NCBI RefSeq assembly: GCF_018613575.1
Contig: NZ_JAGGPX010000004.1
Coordinates: 1 to 64,000, forward strand
Length of the DNA stretch: 64,000 nucleotides
Source: Planococcus sp. ISL-110
Lineage (GTDB): Bacteria; Bacillota; Bacilli; Bacillales_A; Planococcaceae
Direction: 5' to 3'
The position numbers and the translations under genes are program-made. The notes beneath the pieces are model-generated. The model saw only the letters and a program-made list of their open reading frames with translations. It had not been told where the DNA came from and ran no database searches. Within the stretch, counting starts at the first letter, position 1; the number at the start of each line of letters is the position of its first letter. Positions 38,348-46,505 of this stretch are shown here, in pieces.

Positions 38348-38739
38348 GGGAATGCCTCCTAAACGTTTCGAACCTCGAACCTTTATATTGAATAGTATGC
38401 CATAATTTTCAGATATCGAATAGGAATTTCTATTTAGGCGCGTAAAAGCGATGCCCTTTTATGCGGCATCGCTGACATTAGACTTATACATAAGTTTAAC
38501 TAAAGAATTTCCTCTTTAACTCAACAAGAGTGAAGAAACGAAGAAAGTGCTCTACTCGGGCGTTTAGCCCGAGTTAGTTCGGCGCAAGCCCTGGGCAGTT
38601 GGCGTGCATCCTGCGGACCCGAAAGCGGAGCTGGTTTGTGGAATATCCATAACAGAATCGTTTCTGTTATAGATTATTAGTTCAACTTATATGGGTAGAA
38701 CTGCAGAAATCGGCAAGCATAGTTTTGCTTTATCTGAGA
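38348..38739. other. gene-free spacer with three hairpins
   Basis: I see no supported gene in these 390 bases. They contain three perfect or near-perfect inverted repeats: AGCGATGCC with GGCATCGCT (about 38448-38475), ACTCGGGC with GCCCGAGT (about 38552-38575) and CATAACAGAA with TTCTGTTATA (about 38650-38673). None has a clear T-run, so they are not obvious terminators. Confidence 0.5.
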
Positions 38740-39672
38740 TTACTCAGAAGACTGCGGCTGACAAACCTGCCCTTTTTTCTTTTTCGGATTGCCGGCAAGC
38801 GACAGCCAGGTGACAAACACCAGCATGGCCAGCGCACCGAATAATTGGATCGGCGACAGCACTTGGCCGAACCAGAACATGGAAATGACCATGGCGGTCA
38901 GCGGCTCCAAAGATGAAAGGATGCTGGTTTCAACGGCTGTGATATAGCGCATGCTGCTGAGGAACAAGACAAAAGCGGCTGTTCCAATGACGATTATGGC
39001 GAGTATCGCCCCAATAACAGGTGGTTCAGATAATATCGGCCATTCATCTGAAAGAAAAATCGGATTTACCAGCCCCAGGAAGATTCCGCCAAAGAGCATC
39101 GACCATCCAACGACGAGCAGGACTCCCCATTCCTGCATCAGGCGCGCAGGGTAAAGGGTATAGAAAGTGAAGGCCAGCCCCACCAGGATTCCCCAGAAAA
39201 ATGCTTGTCCACTGATGATCAGCTGATCGGGTCTGCCGTTGGTCAGCAATAGGAACAATCCAGCCAATGTTCCGGCCATTCCGATCATTTGATAGCTTGG
39301 CGGCATTTTTTTATGGGTTATCGAAACAAACAGAATTATGTAGACTGGAGCCAAAAACTGCATCAAGGTTGCCACCACCGCGTTGCTCGCTTCAATCGCT
39401 GCGACAAAGCTGTACTGGACACCGAGCATGCCCAATATGGAGAAAATCAACAAAGGGCGAACCCAGGTTTTATTGCGGAAGATAGCTGTGACGCGTACAC
39501 CTTTCAGCTTCAGGAAAAGCAGCAGGAAAAGGCCCGCCACTATTAAACGAATGGTTAAAAGAAACGGGACTGATATACCGTAGATTTCCATTGTCCACTC
39601 CATTAAGGGTCCCGTGGCTCCCCACAGCATGGCTCCGATCAATATCATGGAAATTCCTTTTAAGCGTTCCAT
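38740..39672 (-). CDS. EamA-family (DMT) transporter
   Basis: This is an integral membrane protein of about 310 residues with ten predicted segments formed from two EamA repeats. Examples are ISMILIGAMLWGATGPLMEW and ILSSLEPLTAMVISMFWFGQ (the typical SxxEPxxA motif). Relatives export amino acids or other metabolites. The ATG at 39672 has GGAGTGGGAGC in front. The C-terminal tail is Lys-rich. The gene is monocistronic and the substrate is unknown. Confidence 0.83.
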   Translation of the reverse strand: MERLKGISMILIGAMLWGATGPLMEWTMEIYGISVPFLLTIRLIVAGLFLLLFLKLKGVRVTAIFRNKTWVRPLLIFSILGMLGVQYSFVAAIEASNAVVATLMQFLAPVYIILFVSITHKKMPPSYQMIGMAGTLAGLFLLLTNGRPDQLIISGQAFFWGILVGLAFTFYTLYPARLMQEWGVLLVVGWSMLFGGIFLGLVNPIFLSDEWPILSEPPVIGAILAIIVIGTAAFVLFLSSMRYITAVETSILSSLEPLTAMVISMFWFGQVLSPIQLFGALAMLVFVTWLSLAGNPKKKKGQVCQPQSSE

Positions 39673-39726
39673 GCTCCCACTCCTTTCCATAGAAAAACCA
39701 ATCCCGAGAGATTGGCCAGTAATTAG

Positions 39727-40788
39727 TTAAAATGATAGGTTCAGCATCAATCCCGCATAAAAACTGACGATGAACCCGATGCTGAACAATAGCGACAGCC
39801 AGGCATTCAGCTGGCGCGAAAAGCCTACCAGCATCAAGGCCAATAGCAATAAGCTAAGCCCCATCAGAAGCGAACCATTGAGTGTCCAATCCATCCCCGC
39901 CGAAAGCGGGATGTATAGAGGGCCTGCCAATGCTTCAATCAGCCACCCGCCGCCTTCAATCCGCAGCGTATCATTGATATCGTGAGGCGGCGCTTGCTTG
40001 CTCATAAAAGCGGTTAAGACAAAGACGATGAGCAACAGGATGCTTTCTACTTTCAGCCAGGCCTGTTGAAAAACCTTTTCCTTATTGAGAAAACCGTTGA
40101 TCAGAGCTGCCAGCAGCACCGGAATGATGCTGAGATGCTTCAGCAAGAGCAACTGGCCATAAGGCAAAGCCCAGGAGTTGGCATAATCGGACGGAGCTAC
40201 GAAAAAGAACATGATGACAATTCCACTGCCAATAACCGCCGCTACACAGAAAAACGCAAACGGCGTGAACCAGGCCAGAAAACGGCGCCAATTTGTTCCA
40301 TCTTTTGCAAACCAGGCCACGTGAAGCAAAACGCCGGCCCATATCGACGTAAAAAGGATGTGAATCGAATGAAGAGCAAATCCAGCCCATAGGTCGAGCG
40401 TTGAAACATGACTGTAGAAACCGACAGTCAATATCAGCAGGAACAAATAAAGCGCCTGGATATACCTGCTGCCACCCAAATAAATGGCCACAGCCAGAAT
40501 GATGCTGAGCAGCAATGTAATCAGCCAGCCTTGCCCTACGCGAAATCCGGTAATGGCATTCAGGTAAGACTCGCTCCACCCCTGGGTGCTCTGTAGAAAT
40601 ACAGCCAATTCATAGACCGGACCAAAAGACAGCAGCACAATTCCAGCTGTGCTGAGCAGCAGCAGAACCTTGGATGTGGAAAGCGTTGGTTTCCGGTCTG
40701 CAGGAACAAATTGCAGCACAATAGAGCCCGCCAAATATGAAAAGGCAATATACAGTAAGACATCGGCAAATGCAGTGAAAACCATCAT
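39727..40788 (-). CDS. CopD-family membrane protein
   Basis: This membrane protein of 353 residues has about eight to nine helices and ends in a CopD-type domain. His residues in the membrane part (FALHSIHILFTSIWAGVLLH, LLLKHLSIIPV) are like those proposed to handle copper. It overlaps copC upstream by four bases, so the pair is cotranslated. In B. subtilis YcnJ the CopC and CopD parts are one polypeptide; here they are separate. A likely role is copper uptake or supply. No CsoR/YcnK-type regulator adjoins it. Confidence 0.8.
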   Translation of the reverse strand: MMVFTAFADVLLYIAFSYLAGSIVLQFVPADRKPTLSTSKVLLLLSTAGIVLLSFGPVYELAVFLQSTQGWSESYLNAITGFRVGQGWLITLLLSIILAVAIYLGGSRYIQALYLFLLILTVGFYSHVSTLDLWAGFALHSIHILFTSIWAGVLLHVAWFAKDGTNWRRFLAWFTPFAFFCVAAVIGSGIVIMFFFVAPSDYANSWALPYGQLLLLKHLSIIPVLLAALINGFLNKEKVFQQAWLKVESILLLIVFVLTAFMSKQAPPHDINDTLRIEGGGWLIEALAGPLYIPLSAGMDWTLNGSLLMGLSLLLLALMLVGFSRQLNAWLSLLFSIGFIVSFYAGLMLNLSF

Positions 40789-41321
40789 TTTTTCTTCATC
40801 AGCACTTTGTAGATTCCAAAGATCACTAAAACAGCAACGAGCACAAGCAGCATCGTTACAAGCAGATTGCTGTCACTTTCAGTTTGGACTTCTGCCGTTG
40901 CCGCTTCCTCTACCGCTGTAACAGGTTCCTCTTCCGCTTCCTCAGTTGGAGCTGCCACTACTTCTTCTTCGGCTTCAATAGAGGCGCCGAATGCAATTTC
41001 CCCTTCAATCGGATGTCCGTCTTCTCCGATGATGTTCCAGAGAATGCGATAACTTCCATTATCCAATGCAGCGCTAAAATCGCCAACCATCGAGTCCTCT
41101 GCTAAAGTAATATTATCGAATTCGTAAGATTCGCTTTCTCCTTCGATGGTCATAGTACTGCCTTCTTCGATTTTCGTTCCAAAAATCAATTCCACTTTTT
41201 TCAAAGCTTGAGTTACATTTTCGCCTTCTGCCGGCGTAGATGACAGTAATGTTGTATGCGCTTGAACTGAAAAAGGCAAAAGAAGAATCAGGAATAATAT
41301 TACAAAAATTTTATTTAACAT
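40785..41321 (-). CDS. CopC-domain copper-binding surface protein
   Basis: This protein of 178 residues has a signal peptide (MLNKIFVILFLILLLPFSVQA) directly followed by the mature N-terminal His of CopC proteins (HTTLLSSTPAEG), the Cu(II) ligand. A second copper-site segment is GEDGHPIEGEIAF. A Glu/Ala-rich stalk and a C-terminal membrane anchor (LLVTMLLVLVAVLVIFGIY) with a Lys tail follow. It sits outside the membrane and probably hands copper to the CopD partner encoded next. The ribosome site is AGAGGTAAG. Confidence 0.85.
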   Translation of the reverse strand: MLNKIFVILFLILLLPFSVQAHTTLLSSTPAEGENVTQALKKVELIFGTKIEEGSTMTIEGESESYEFDNITLAEDSMVGDFSAALDNGSYRILWNIIGEDGHPIEGEIAFGASIEAEEEVVAAPTEEAEEEPVTAVEEAATAEVQTESDSNLLVTMLLVLVAVLVIFGIYKVLMKKK

Positions 41322-41487
41322 TTTCTTACCTCTATTTTCATATGATTTATGCCTATTCTCTCACGATTGTTAGTGAAAGGATAGTGAAAAATCGGTGAAT
41401 TTCCTCTAGAGATTATTTTGAAAAGGATGACGATAGACCTTTTCTTCTCTATAATGAAAGTACACTACGGTTAAGGAGCGTCAAAGA

Positions 41488-43494
41488 ATGAGCGAATTGC
41501 AAGGAAAGTTAGCTGACACCCTCGTTTTTAACCATATTCCTTTCCCCATCATCATTATAGATCAAAACGGCTTGATTGCCTGGTGCAACCAGCATGCTGA
41601 GCGCGTTTTCCAAATAGAATCCGAAGCGGTCAAGGGCCAGCTTTCTCCTTATATGAATCCTGAAAAAGCAGCGTTAAGCAAGCATTCATGGGACAAATTA
41701 CTGCATACTGAGGAACCGGTGAAATTTGAAGATGTGGAAATAGAATTGGGCGATGGAATAAAGGCATATACAACAGTTGTGGCCAAATCCTATACTTCCA
41801 ATAACGAACAGTTCGTGATGACGATTTACGAACTGGATGAAGGGGATGAAGAAGGCTCTGCCCCTAAAGAATTAAACCATTTGCGCAATGGTTTGGATGA
41901 CTCTTTCATGCTACTTTATTTTGATCAGGAATTTCTGATTACATATGCAAATCCCTTGTTTTTGAAATTGAGCAAGTGGACACCAAAACGGATATTGGGC
42001 AAGCCTATCTGGCATATGTTTGGAGACGGTGAAGCGGATGTCCAATTTGTCGATTCCATTCTATCCACCTTAAGACAAGGAAATGTTTGGAATGGCGAAG
42101 CGAAAAAAGTGAAAAAAGATGGAGAGATTTACTGGGTTGATTTGACAGCCATCCCTATGCAGCTTTCCACCGATGACACGTATTACATTTTCCTGGAAAA
42201 AGACATAACAGCCAACAAGAAAGCCCAGCAGCATCTTGAGGAAATTGCTTTTATCGATCCCGTGACAGGTTTAGAGAACCGTCATCGGCTTGAACAGGTG
42301 GTTAATGAATACATAGAGGAAGGACGCCATTTCTCCTTTATTTTCCTGGATATTGACCGTTTTTATACTTTGCGTGATGTATCGGATACAGACACTGAAA
42401 ACGAATTGCTCATCGAATTCACCAAGCGCCTGCGGATGTACTTTTCAGACTCCATCATTACACGCGCCGGCCTGCACGAGTTCGCTTTGGTGACGCCATT
42501 GAGCAACTGGTTTATCGAAGGCTTTCTTCAGTACCTTAAGCAGCACCCAATCTATCTGCAAGGTACGGCGGTGCCAATGACCATCAGCGGCGCCATTACG
42601 AAATACCCTGACGACCAGCAAAGCTTCATGCATTTGATCAAAGCTTCCTATGCGACGATCAAAAAAGTGAAAGACCGCGGAGGCAGTGCCATTTCTGCGC
42701 TGACATCCGATGACCATGAACGACTGAACCGCAAAGCCCTTATCGAAAAGCGGCTGATTTATGCGTTGGACCGCCAAAATCTGCAACTCTTGTATCAGCC
42801 ACAGGTAAACTTGAACAACGGCAAAGTCGAACGCGTAGAAGCATTGGTACGTTGGACCGATTCAGAAATCGGTGTGGTCACTCCTGACGAACTGATTCCC
42901 ATTGCAGAAGAAAATGGCTTGATCAACGAAATTGGCAGCTTTGTCATTGAAACCGCCTGTAAGCAATTGAGTGACTGGCAATCCAAAGACATCGACCTAC
43001 AGATCAGCATCAACTCATCTATCCGCGAATTCAGGGACAAGGATATGGCGAAAATGCTGCTCGAGCAGCTGAAGATCAATAATTGCAAAGCTAGCTCATT
43101 AATGATTGAAATCACCGAGAAATTCGCCCTCGAAGCCGAAGCCGAACGTTCGATCATGACTCAGATGAAGATTCTTCACCAGGAAGGCATAAGTTTTGCA
43201 CTGGATGATTTTGGAACTGGCTACGCTTCGTTCCGTTATATGCTTATGCTGCCAATATCTTCATTAAAGATAGATCAAATGATTATTCAATCCATCACCA
43301 AGCAAGAAAAAATACAAAAATTGATCAACGGCATGATTCAGTTCGGCAAATCGCTTGATTTCCAGGTAACGGCTGAAGGCGTTGAGACCAATGAACAATT
43401 TGAACTTTTGCGCGCCATGGGCTGCGACAGCCTGCAGGGCTACATCATCGGCCACCCGATGACTGCAGCAGATTTGGAAAAATGGCTGGGGTAA
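41488..43494 (+). CDS. PAS-PAS-GGDEF-EAL protein, probable c-di-GMP phosphodiesterase
   Basis: This cytoplasmic signalling protein has 668 residues: two PAS-like sensor regions (about 15-120 and 140-245), a GGDEF domain and an EAL domain. The GGDEF signature is replaced by AGLHEF, so cyclase activity is unlikely. The EAL domain keeps RVEALVRW, INSS, EITE, LDDFGTGYAS, SLKIDQ and TAEGVET, so c-di-GMP hydrolysis is expected. No membrane segment is visible. A TATAAT at 41450-41455 lies just upstream, but without a good -35. The ribosome site is AAGGAGCG. A structured repeat array begins three bases after its stop codon. Confidence 0.87.
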   Translation: MSELQGKLADTLVFNHIPFPIIIIDQNGLIAWCNQHAERVFQIESEAVKGQLSPYMNPEKAALSKHSWDKLLHTEEPVKFEDVEIELGDGIKAYTTVVAKSYTSNNEQFVMTIYELDEGDEEGSAPKELNHLRNGLDDSFMLLYFDQEFLITYANPLFLKLSKWTPKRILGKPIWHMFGDGEADVQFVDSILSTLRQGNVWNGEAKKVKKDGEIYWVDLTAIPMQLSTDDTYYIFLEKDITANKKAQQHLEEIAFIDPVTGLENRHRLEQVVNEYIEEGRHFSFIFLDIDRFYTLRDVSDTDTENELLIEFTKRLRMYFSDSIITRAGLHEFALVTPLSNWFIEGFLQYLKQHPIYLQGTAVPMTISGAITKYPDDQQSFMHLIKASYATIKKVKDRGGSAISALTSDDHERLNRKALIEKRLIYALDRQNLQLLYQPQVNLNNGKVERVEALVRWTDSEIGVVTPDELIPIAEENGLINEIGSFVIETACKQLSDWQSKDIDLQISINSSIREFRDKDMAKMLLEQLKINNCKASSLMIEITEKFALEAEAERSIMTQMKILHQEGISFALDDFGTGYASFRYMLMLPISSLKIDQMIIQSITKQEKIQKLINGMIQFGKSLDFQVTAEGVETNEQFELLRAMGCDSLQGYIIGHPMTAADLEKWLG

Positions 43495-43497
43495 ACA

Positions 43498-43870
43498 GAA
43501 AAGCGGAAGTGCCCGTGTAGATTCGACGGGCATAAGGCGCGCTGGCTGTGCGGCATGGCTTCAGCCGCACAGCCAGAGTGACTTATGACCCTAGAATCTG
43601 GGCACTGGAGCTGGACAAAACAGAAAAGCGGAAGCGCCTGTTCAGCTCTGACAGGTGTAAGACGATCTGGCGAAGCGGCATTTTCTCAGCCGCACAGCCA
43701 GAGTGACTTACATCCCGAAGAGCTAGGCGCTGGAGCTGGACAAAACAGAAAAGCGGAAGCGCCTGTTCAGCTCTGACAGGTGTAAGGCGGACCAGCAGAG
43801 TGGCGTTCTTTGTCACGCTGCTGGGTTGACTTATGACCCGAGGAGCTAGGCGCTTGCAACTGGACAACAA
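43498..43870 (+). repeat. three diverged copies of the structured repeat family
   Basis: Copies start at 43498, 43623 and 43748 (about 125 bp each), each opening GAAAAGCGGAAG and ending CTGGACAA. They match the 124-bp array at 3763 in layout but differ in sequence, and still pair: AGTGCCC with GGGCACT (copy A), AGCGCCT with AGGCGCT (B and C), AGATTC with GAATCT (A), AGCTCT with AGAGCT (B), and CCAGCAG with CTGCTGG (C). The array directly follows the GGDEF/EAL stop codon, in sense orientation. Confidence 0.93.
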
Positions 43871-43880
43871 GAAAAACACA

Positions 43881-43932
43881 AAATAAAAATGGGTCTGACA
43901 AACAAGAATCACTCTTGTGTCAGGCCCATTTT
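43881..43932. terminator. long hairpin at the end of the ThrE-type operon
   Basis: AAAATGGGTCTGACA and TGTCAGGCCCATTTTT pair around an AACAAGAATCACTCTTGTG centre that can itself fold. It overlaps the last codons of the leftward 43909-44376 gene and ends with T-runs on both strands. Confidence 0.7.
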
Positions 43933-44376
43933 TCTCTGTATTCTTCTTGCCTGACGCTTAAAGTACAGCTGCATCAGCACTTCCGCAAAGACCAGTCCCA
44001 TGGCGACAGCGCCGGAGATCATCAATGCTTCGGAAGCAAAAGCGATAGCTTCCAGGTGATTATTTTCAACAATGTTTCGCATGGCATTATACGCTTTACT
44101 TCCCGGCACTAAAGGGATGATTCCCGCGATACTGAATATGATCATCGGCATCCGGAATTTCCTGGCCAGTAAATGCGCTACGATAGAGACAGCAAATGCG
44201 CCGGCAAAAGAAGCCTGAACCGAATCATCAAAGGCCAGGAAGAATACGCGGTAGATGAGCCAGCCGCTCATCCCGACCAACCCACAGCTGACCAGGGTCC
44301 GGCGCGGGGCATTGAACATGACGCCGAATGCGCCTGCTGCCAAAAAACTGAGAAATGCTTCCAATGGCCAGTTCAT
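43909..44376 (-). CDS. threonine/serine exporter subunit, YjjB/ThrE-C type
   Basis: This membrane protein of 155 residues has four segments (FLSFLAAGAFGVMF, LVGMSGWLIYRVFF and others). The conserved IIPLVPGSKAYNAMRNIVEN loop is characteristic of the C-terminal half of ThrE-type exporters. It pairs with the gene 12 bp upstream, which supplies the N-terminal half. In some bacteria both halves form one protein. The role is probably export of threonine, serine or small carboxylates. The ribosome site is AAGGAGGAGA. Confidence 0.83.
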   Translation of the reverse strand: MNWPLEAFLSFLAAGAFGVMFNAPRRTLVSCGLVGMSGWLIYRVFFLAFDDSVQASFAGAFAVSIVAHLLARKFRMPMIIFSIAGIIPLVPGSKAYNAMRNIVENNHLEAIAFASEALMISGAVAMGLVFAEVLMQLYFKRQARRIQRKMGLTQE

Positions 44377-44388
44377 CTGATCTCCTCC

Positions 44389-45144
44389 TTAAAATGATAG
44401 CACCACAGCGACTCCTGCGCCGATGGCAAATGCCGTCAAAAAAGCCTCGGCTCCTTTAGATAACCCAGATATAAAATACCCTGCCATCAAATCCCGTACC
44501 GCGTTGGTAATCAGCAATCCAGGAACCAGCGGCATAATGGAGCCAATGATCAATGTATCCAAATTTGTCGCGAATCCGGTATAGACAGCGATGGACGCCA
44601 GTATTCCGATGATAAAAGCGCCGATGAATTCAGCAAAAATCTTTACCCGTGTTTCGGTCAAAATAGTGTCCACAATGAAAAATCCGATTCCACCGATTAC
44701 AAAAGGAAAAGGGATATTGCCCCAACTGCCACCCAGTAAAATAAAAAAGCAGGCACTCGCTACGGAAGCGGCCAGGGTCTGCACCCATATACTGGTTCGG
44801 TAATTGGTTTGGTCGATAATCATCATTTCATCATAAGCCTGTTGCAATGTATATTCACCAGCCACCAGGTTCCGTGAAACGGCATTGACAAGAGCGACCC
44901 GTTCCAGGTCGGTGCTCTGGTTATTGACTCGAACAAATCGTGTAGCCAGCTCTTCACTTGGAGAAAACATGATGCCTGTCGGTGTGACGAAGCAATGGGA
45001 GTTGACCATATTTTGTGATACAGCCATCCGGATCATCGTATCCTCCACGCGGTAAGTCTCGGCTCCGCTCTCCATCATGATTCTGCCGGCCAGCAAAAAA
45101 CAATCCAGCGCGAGTTCACGCCGGGTCTCTCCTATTTGCGCCAC
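44389..45144 (-). CDS. threonine/serine exporter subunit, YjjP/ThrE-N type
   Basis: This protein of 251 residues has a soluble N-terminal region with the family signature GRIMMESGAETYRVEDTM and HCFVTPTGI, then about five membrane helices ending with PLVPGLLITNAVRDLMAGY. GTG 45144 follows GAGGAGAGAAACAT; an ATG two bases before it opens only a four-codon frame. It is the first gene of the two-gene ThrE-like operon. Confidence 0.84.
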   Translation of the reverse strand: MAQIGETRRELALDCFLLAGRIMMESGAETYRVEDTMIRMAVSQNMVNSHCFVTPTGIMFSPSEELATRFVRVNNQSTDLERVALVNAVSRNLVAGEYTLQQAYDEMMIIDQTNYRTSIWVQTLAASVASACFFILLGGSWGNIPFPFVIGGIGFFIVDTILTETRVKIFAEFIGAFIIGILASIAVYTGFATNLDTLIIGSIMPLVPGLLITNAVRDLMAGYFISGLSKGAEAFLTAFAIGAGVAVVLSF

Positions 45145-45203
45145 ATGTTTCTCTCCTCTCGCTGTCGGTTTCTGTACTTATCATAACTCACATAGACAAA
45201 AAA

Positions 45204-45233
45204 TTAAACGCCCCGACTCTTCGGGACGTTTAA
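45204..45233 (-). terminator. terminator of the alcohol dehydrogenase gene
   Basis: On the minus strand, AAACGTCCCGA and TCGGGGCGTTT pair and are followed by AATTTTTTG. It lies just beyond the zinc dehydrogenase stop codon. Confidence 0.8.
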
Positions 45234-45260
45234 TAAGCTTTACTGCACGTATATGGGTAA

Positions 45261-46400
45261 TTATGGTTTCAATATGACTTTAGTACAATTGTCCTGATGG
45301 TCATTAAAAATTTGATAGGCATCACTAGCACTTTCCAATGGCACAATGTGCGAAATGATTTCGCGTGGATCGAATTCTCCATTTTCAATTTTTTCATACA
45401 GCATCGGCATCAAGTGGATCACTGGAGCCTGCCCCATTTTCAAAGTAACATTACGCTCGAACATATTTCCAAGCGGAAATTGATTGTAAGTCAATCCGTA
45501 AACTCCTGTCAACTGAATCGTCCCGAACTTGCTGACAGCATCTTTGGCGATGTTAATGGCACTGAGTGTACCTCCCTGGAGCATCAGTTTTTGCTGTGCA
45601 GCTTCTGCTGGAGATTTCTTGCCGTCCATTCCAACACAATCGATTACAACATTTGCTCCACCTTGCGTGATTTCGTGGATTAAGGCCCCTGTATTGTCAT
45701 GCTTGCTGAAATCGACAATTTCCACATTGTTCATTTTTTTAGCAAGTTCCATTCTGTAAGGAACTTCATCCACCGCGATTACGCGGCTGGCACCTTGCAT
45801 CCAGGCAAACTTTTGGGTCATCAGTCCAATAGGACCACAGCCCAGAACGACTACAGTATCCCCTTTTTTCACTCCGGCATGTTCAACGCTCCACCAGGCA
45901 GTCGGGAGGACATCAGATAGGAACAGCAACGATTCATCCTCCAGTTCAGAGGATTCCGGAACTAAAAGAGGCATGAAATTTCCGTAAGGCACACGCAAAT
46001 ACTCGGCTTGTCCGCCTGAATAATCGCCATAGCGTTCCGTCAGGCCGAAATATCCGCCGGTATCGAAATGGGGGTTGTCATTCGAGTTGTCACACTGGCT
46101 TTCCATTTCATTGCTGCAGTAAAAGCATTTTCCGCAACTGACGTTAAAAGGCAGAACAATGCGGTCTCCTTTTTTCACTTTGGTGACATCGGGTCCGACT
46201 TCTTCTACAATGCCCATCGGTTCGTGCCCAATAACCGTGTCCTTTGTGGTCGGCAATGCGCCTTGATAAATATGCAAATCTGTACCACATATGGCGGTAG
46301 AAGTTATTTTTACAATGATATCGTCTTTTTTCTGAATTTCTGGATCTTTGACATTTTTCACTTGCATGTTTTTCGTCCCTTGAAACGTTACTGCTTTCAT
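45261..46400 (-). CDS. zinc-dependent alcohol dehydrogenase
   Basis: This medium-chain dehydrogenase has 379 residues. The catalytic zinc site appears as ICGTDLH and GHEPMGIVEEVG. The structural zinc loop is CGKCFYCSNEMESQC, and the Rossmann motif VVLGCGPIGL is present. The length and GGYFGLTERYGDYSGGQAEYLRVP insertion resemble the AdhB/formaldehyde-dehydrogenase-like branch. It oxidises an alcohol or aldehyde adduct with NAD(P); the substrate is open. The ribosome site is GGGAGGGAT, and the gene is monocistronic. Confidence 0.87.
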   Translation of the reverse strand: MKAVTFQGTKNMQVKNVKDPEIQKKDDIIVKITSTAICGTDLHIYQGALPTTKDTVIGHEPMGIVEEVGPDVTKVKKGDRIVLPFNVSCGKCFYCSNEMESQCDNSNDNPHFDTGGYFGLTERYGDYSGGQAEYLRVPYGNFMPLLVPESSELEDESLLFLSDVLPTAWWSVEHAGVKKGDTVVVLGCGPIGLMTQKFAWMQGASRVIAVDEVPYRMELAKKMNNVEIVDFSKHDNTGALIHEITQGGANVVIDCVGMDGKKSPAEAAQQKLMLQGGTLSAINIAKDAVSKFGTIQLTGVYGLTYNQFPLGNMFERNVTLKMGQAPVIHLMPMLYEKIENGEFDPREIISHIVPLESASDAYQIFNDHQDNCTKVILKP

Positions 46401-46468
46401 CAGTATCCCTCCCGTTCTAGTTTTCAGAATACTCCTCAGCTTCCCTTTTTTTGCTAGTTAAAAACATA

Positions 46469-46504
46469 AAAAAAGAAGAGGCAAATAGAAATTTGCCTCT
46501 TCTC
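46469..46504 (-). terminator. terminator of the beta-propeller gene
   Basis: AAGAGGCAAAT and ATTTGCCTCTT form a perfect stem, followed on the minus strand by seven T residues and starting one base after the stop codon. Confidence 0.88.
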
Positions 46505-46505
46505 G

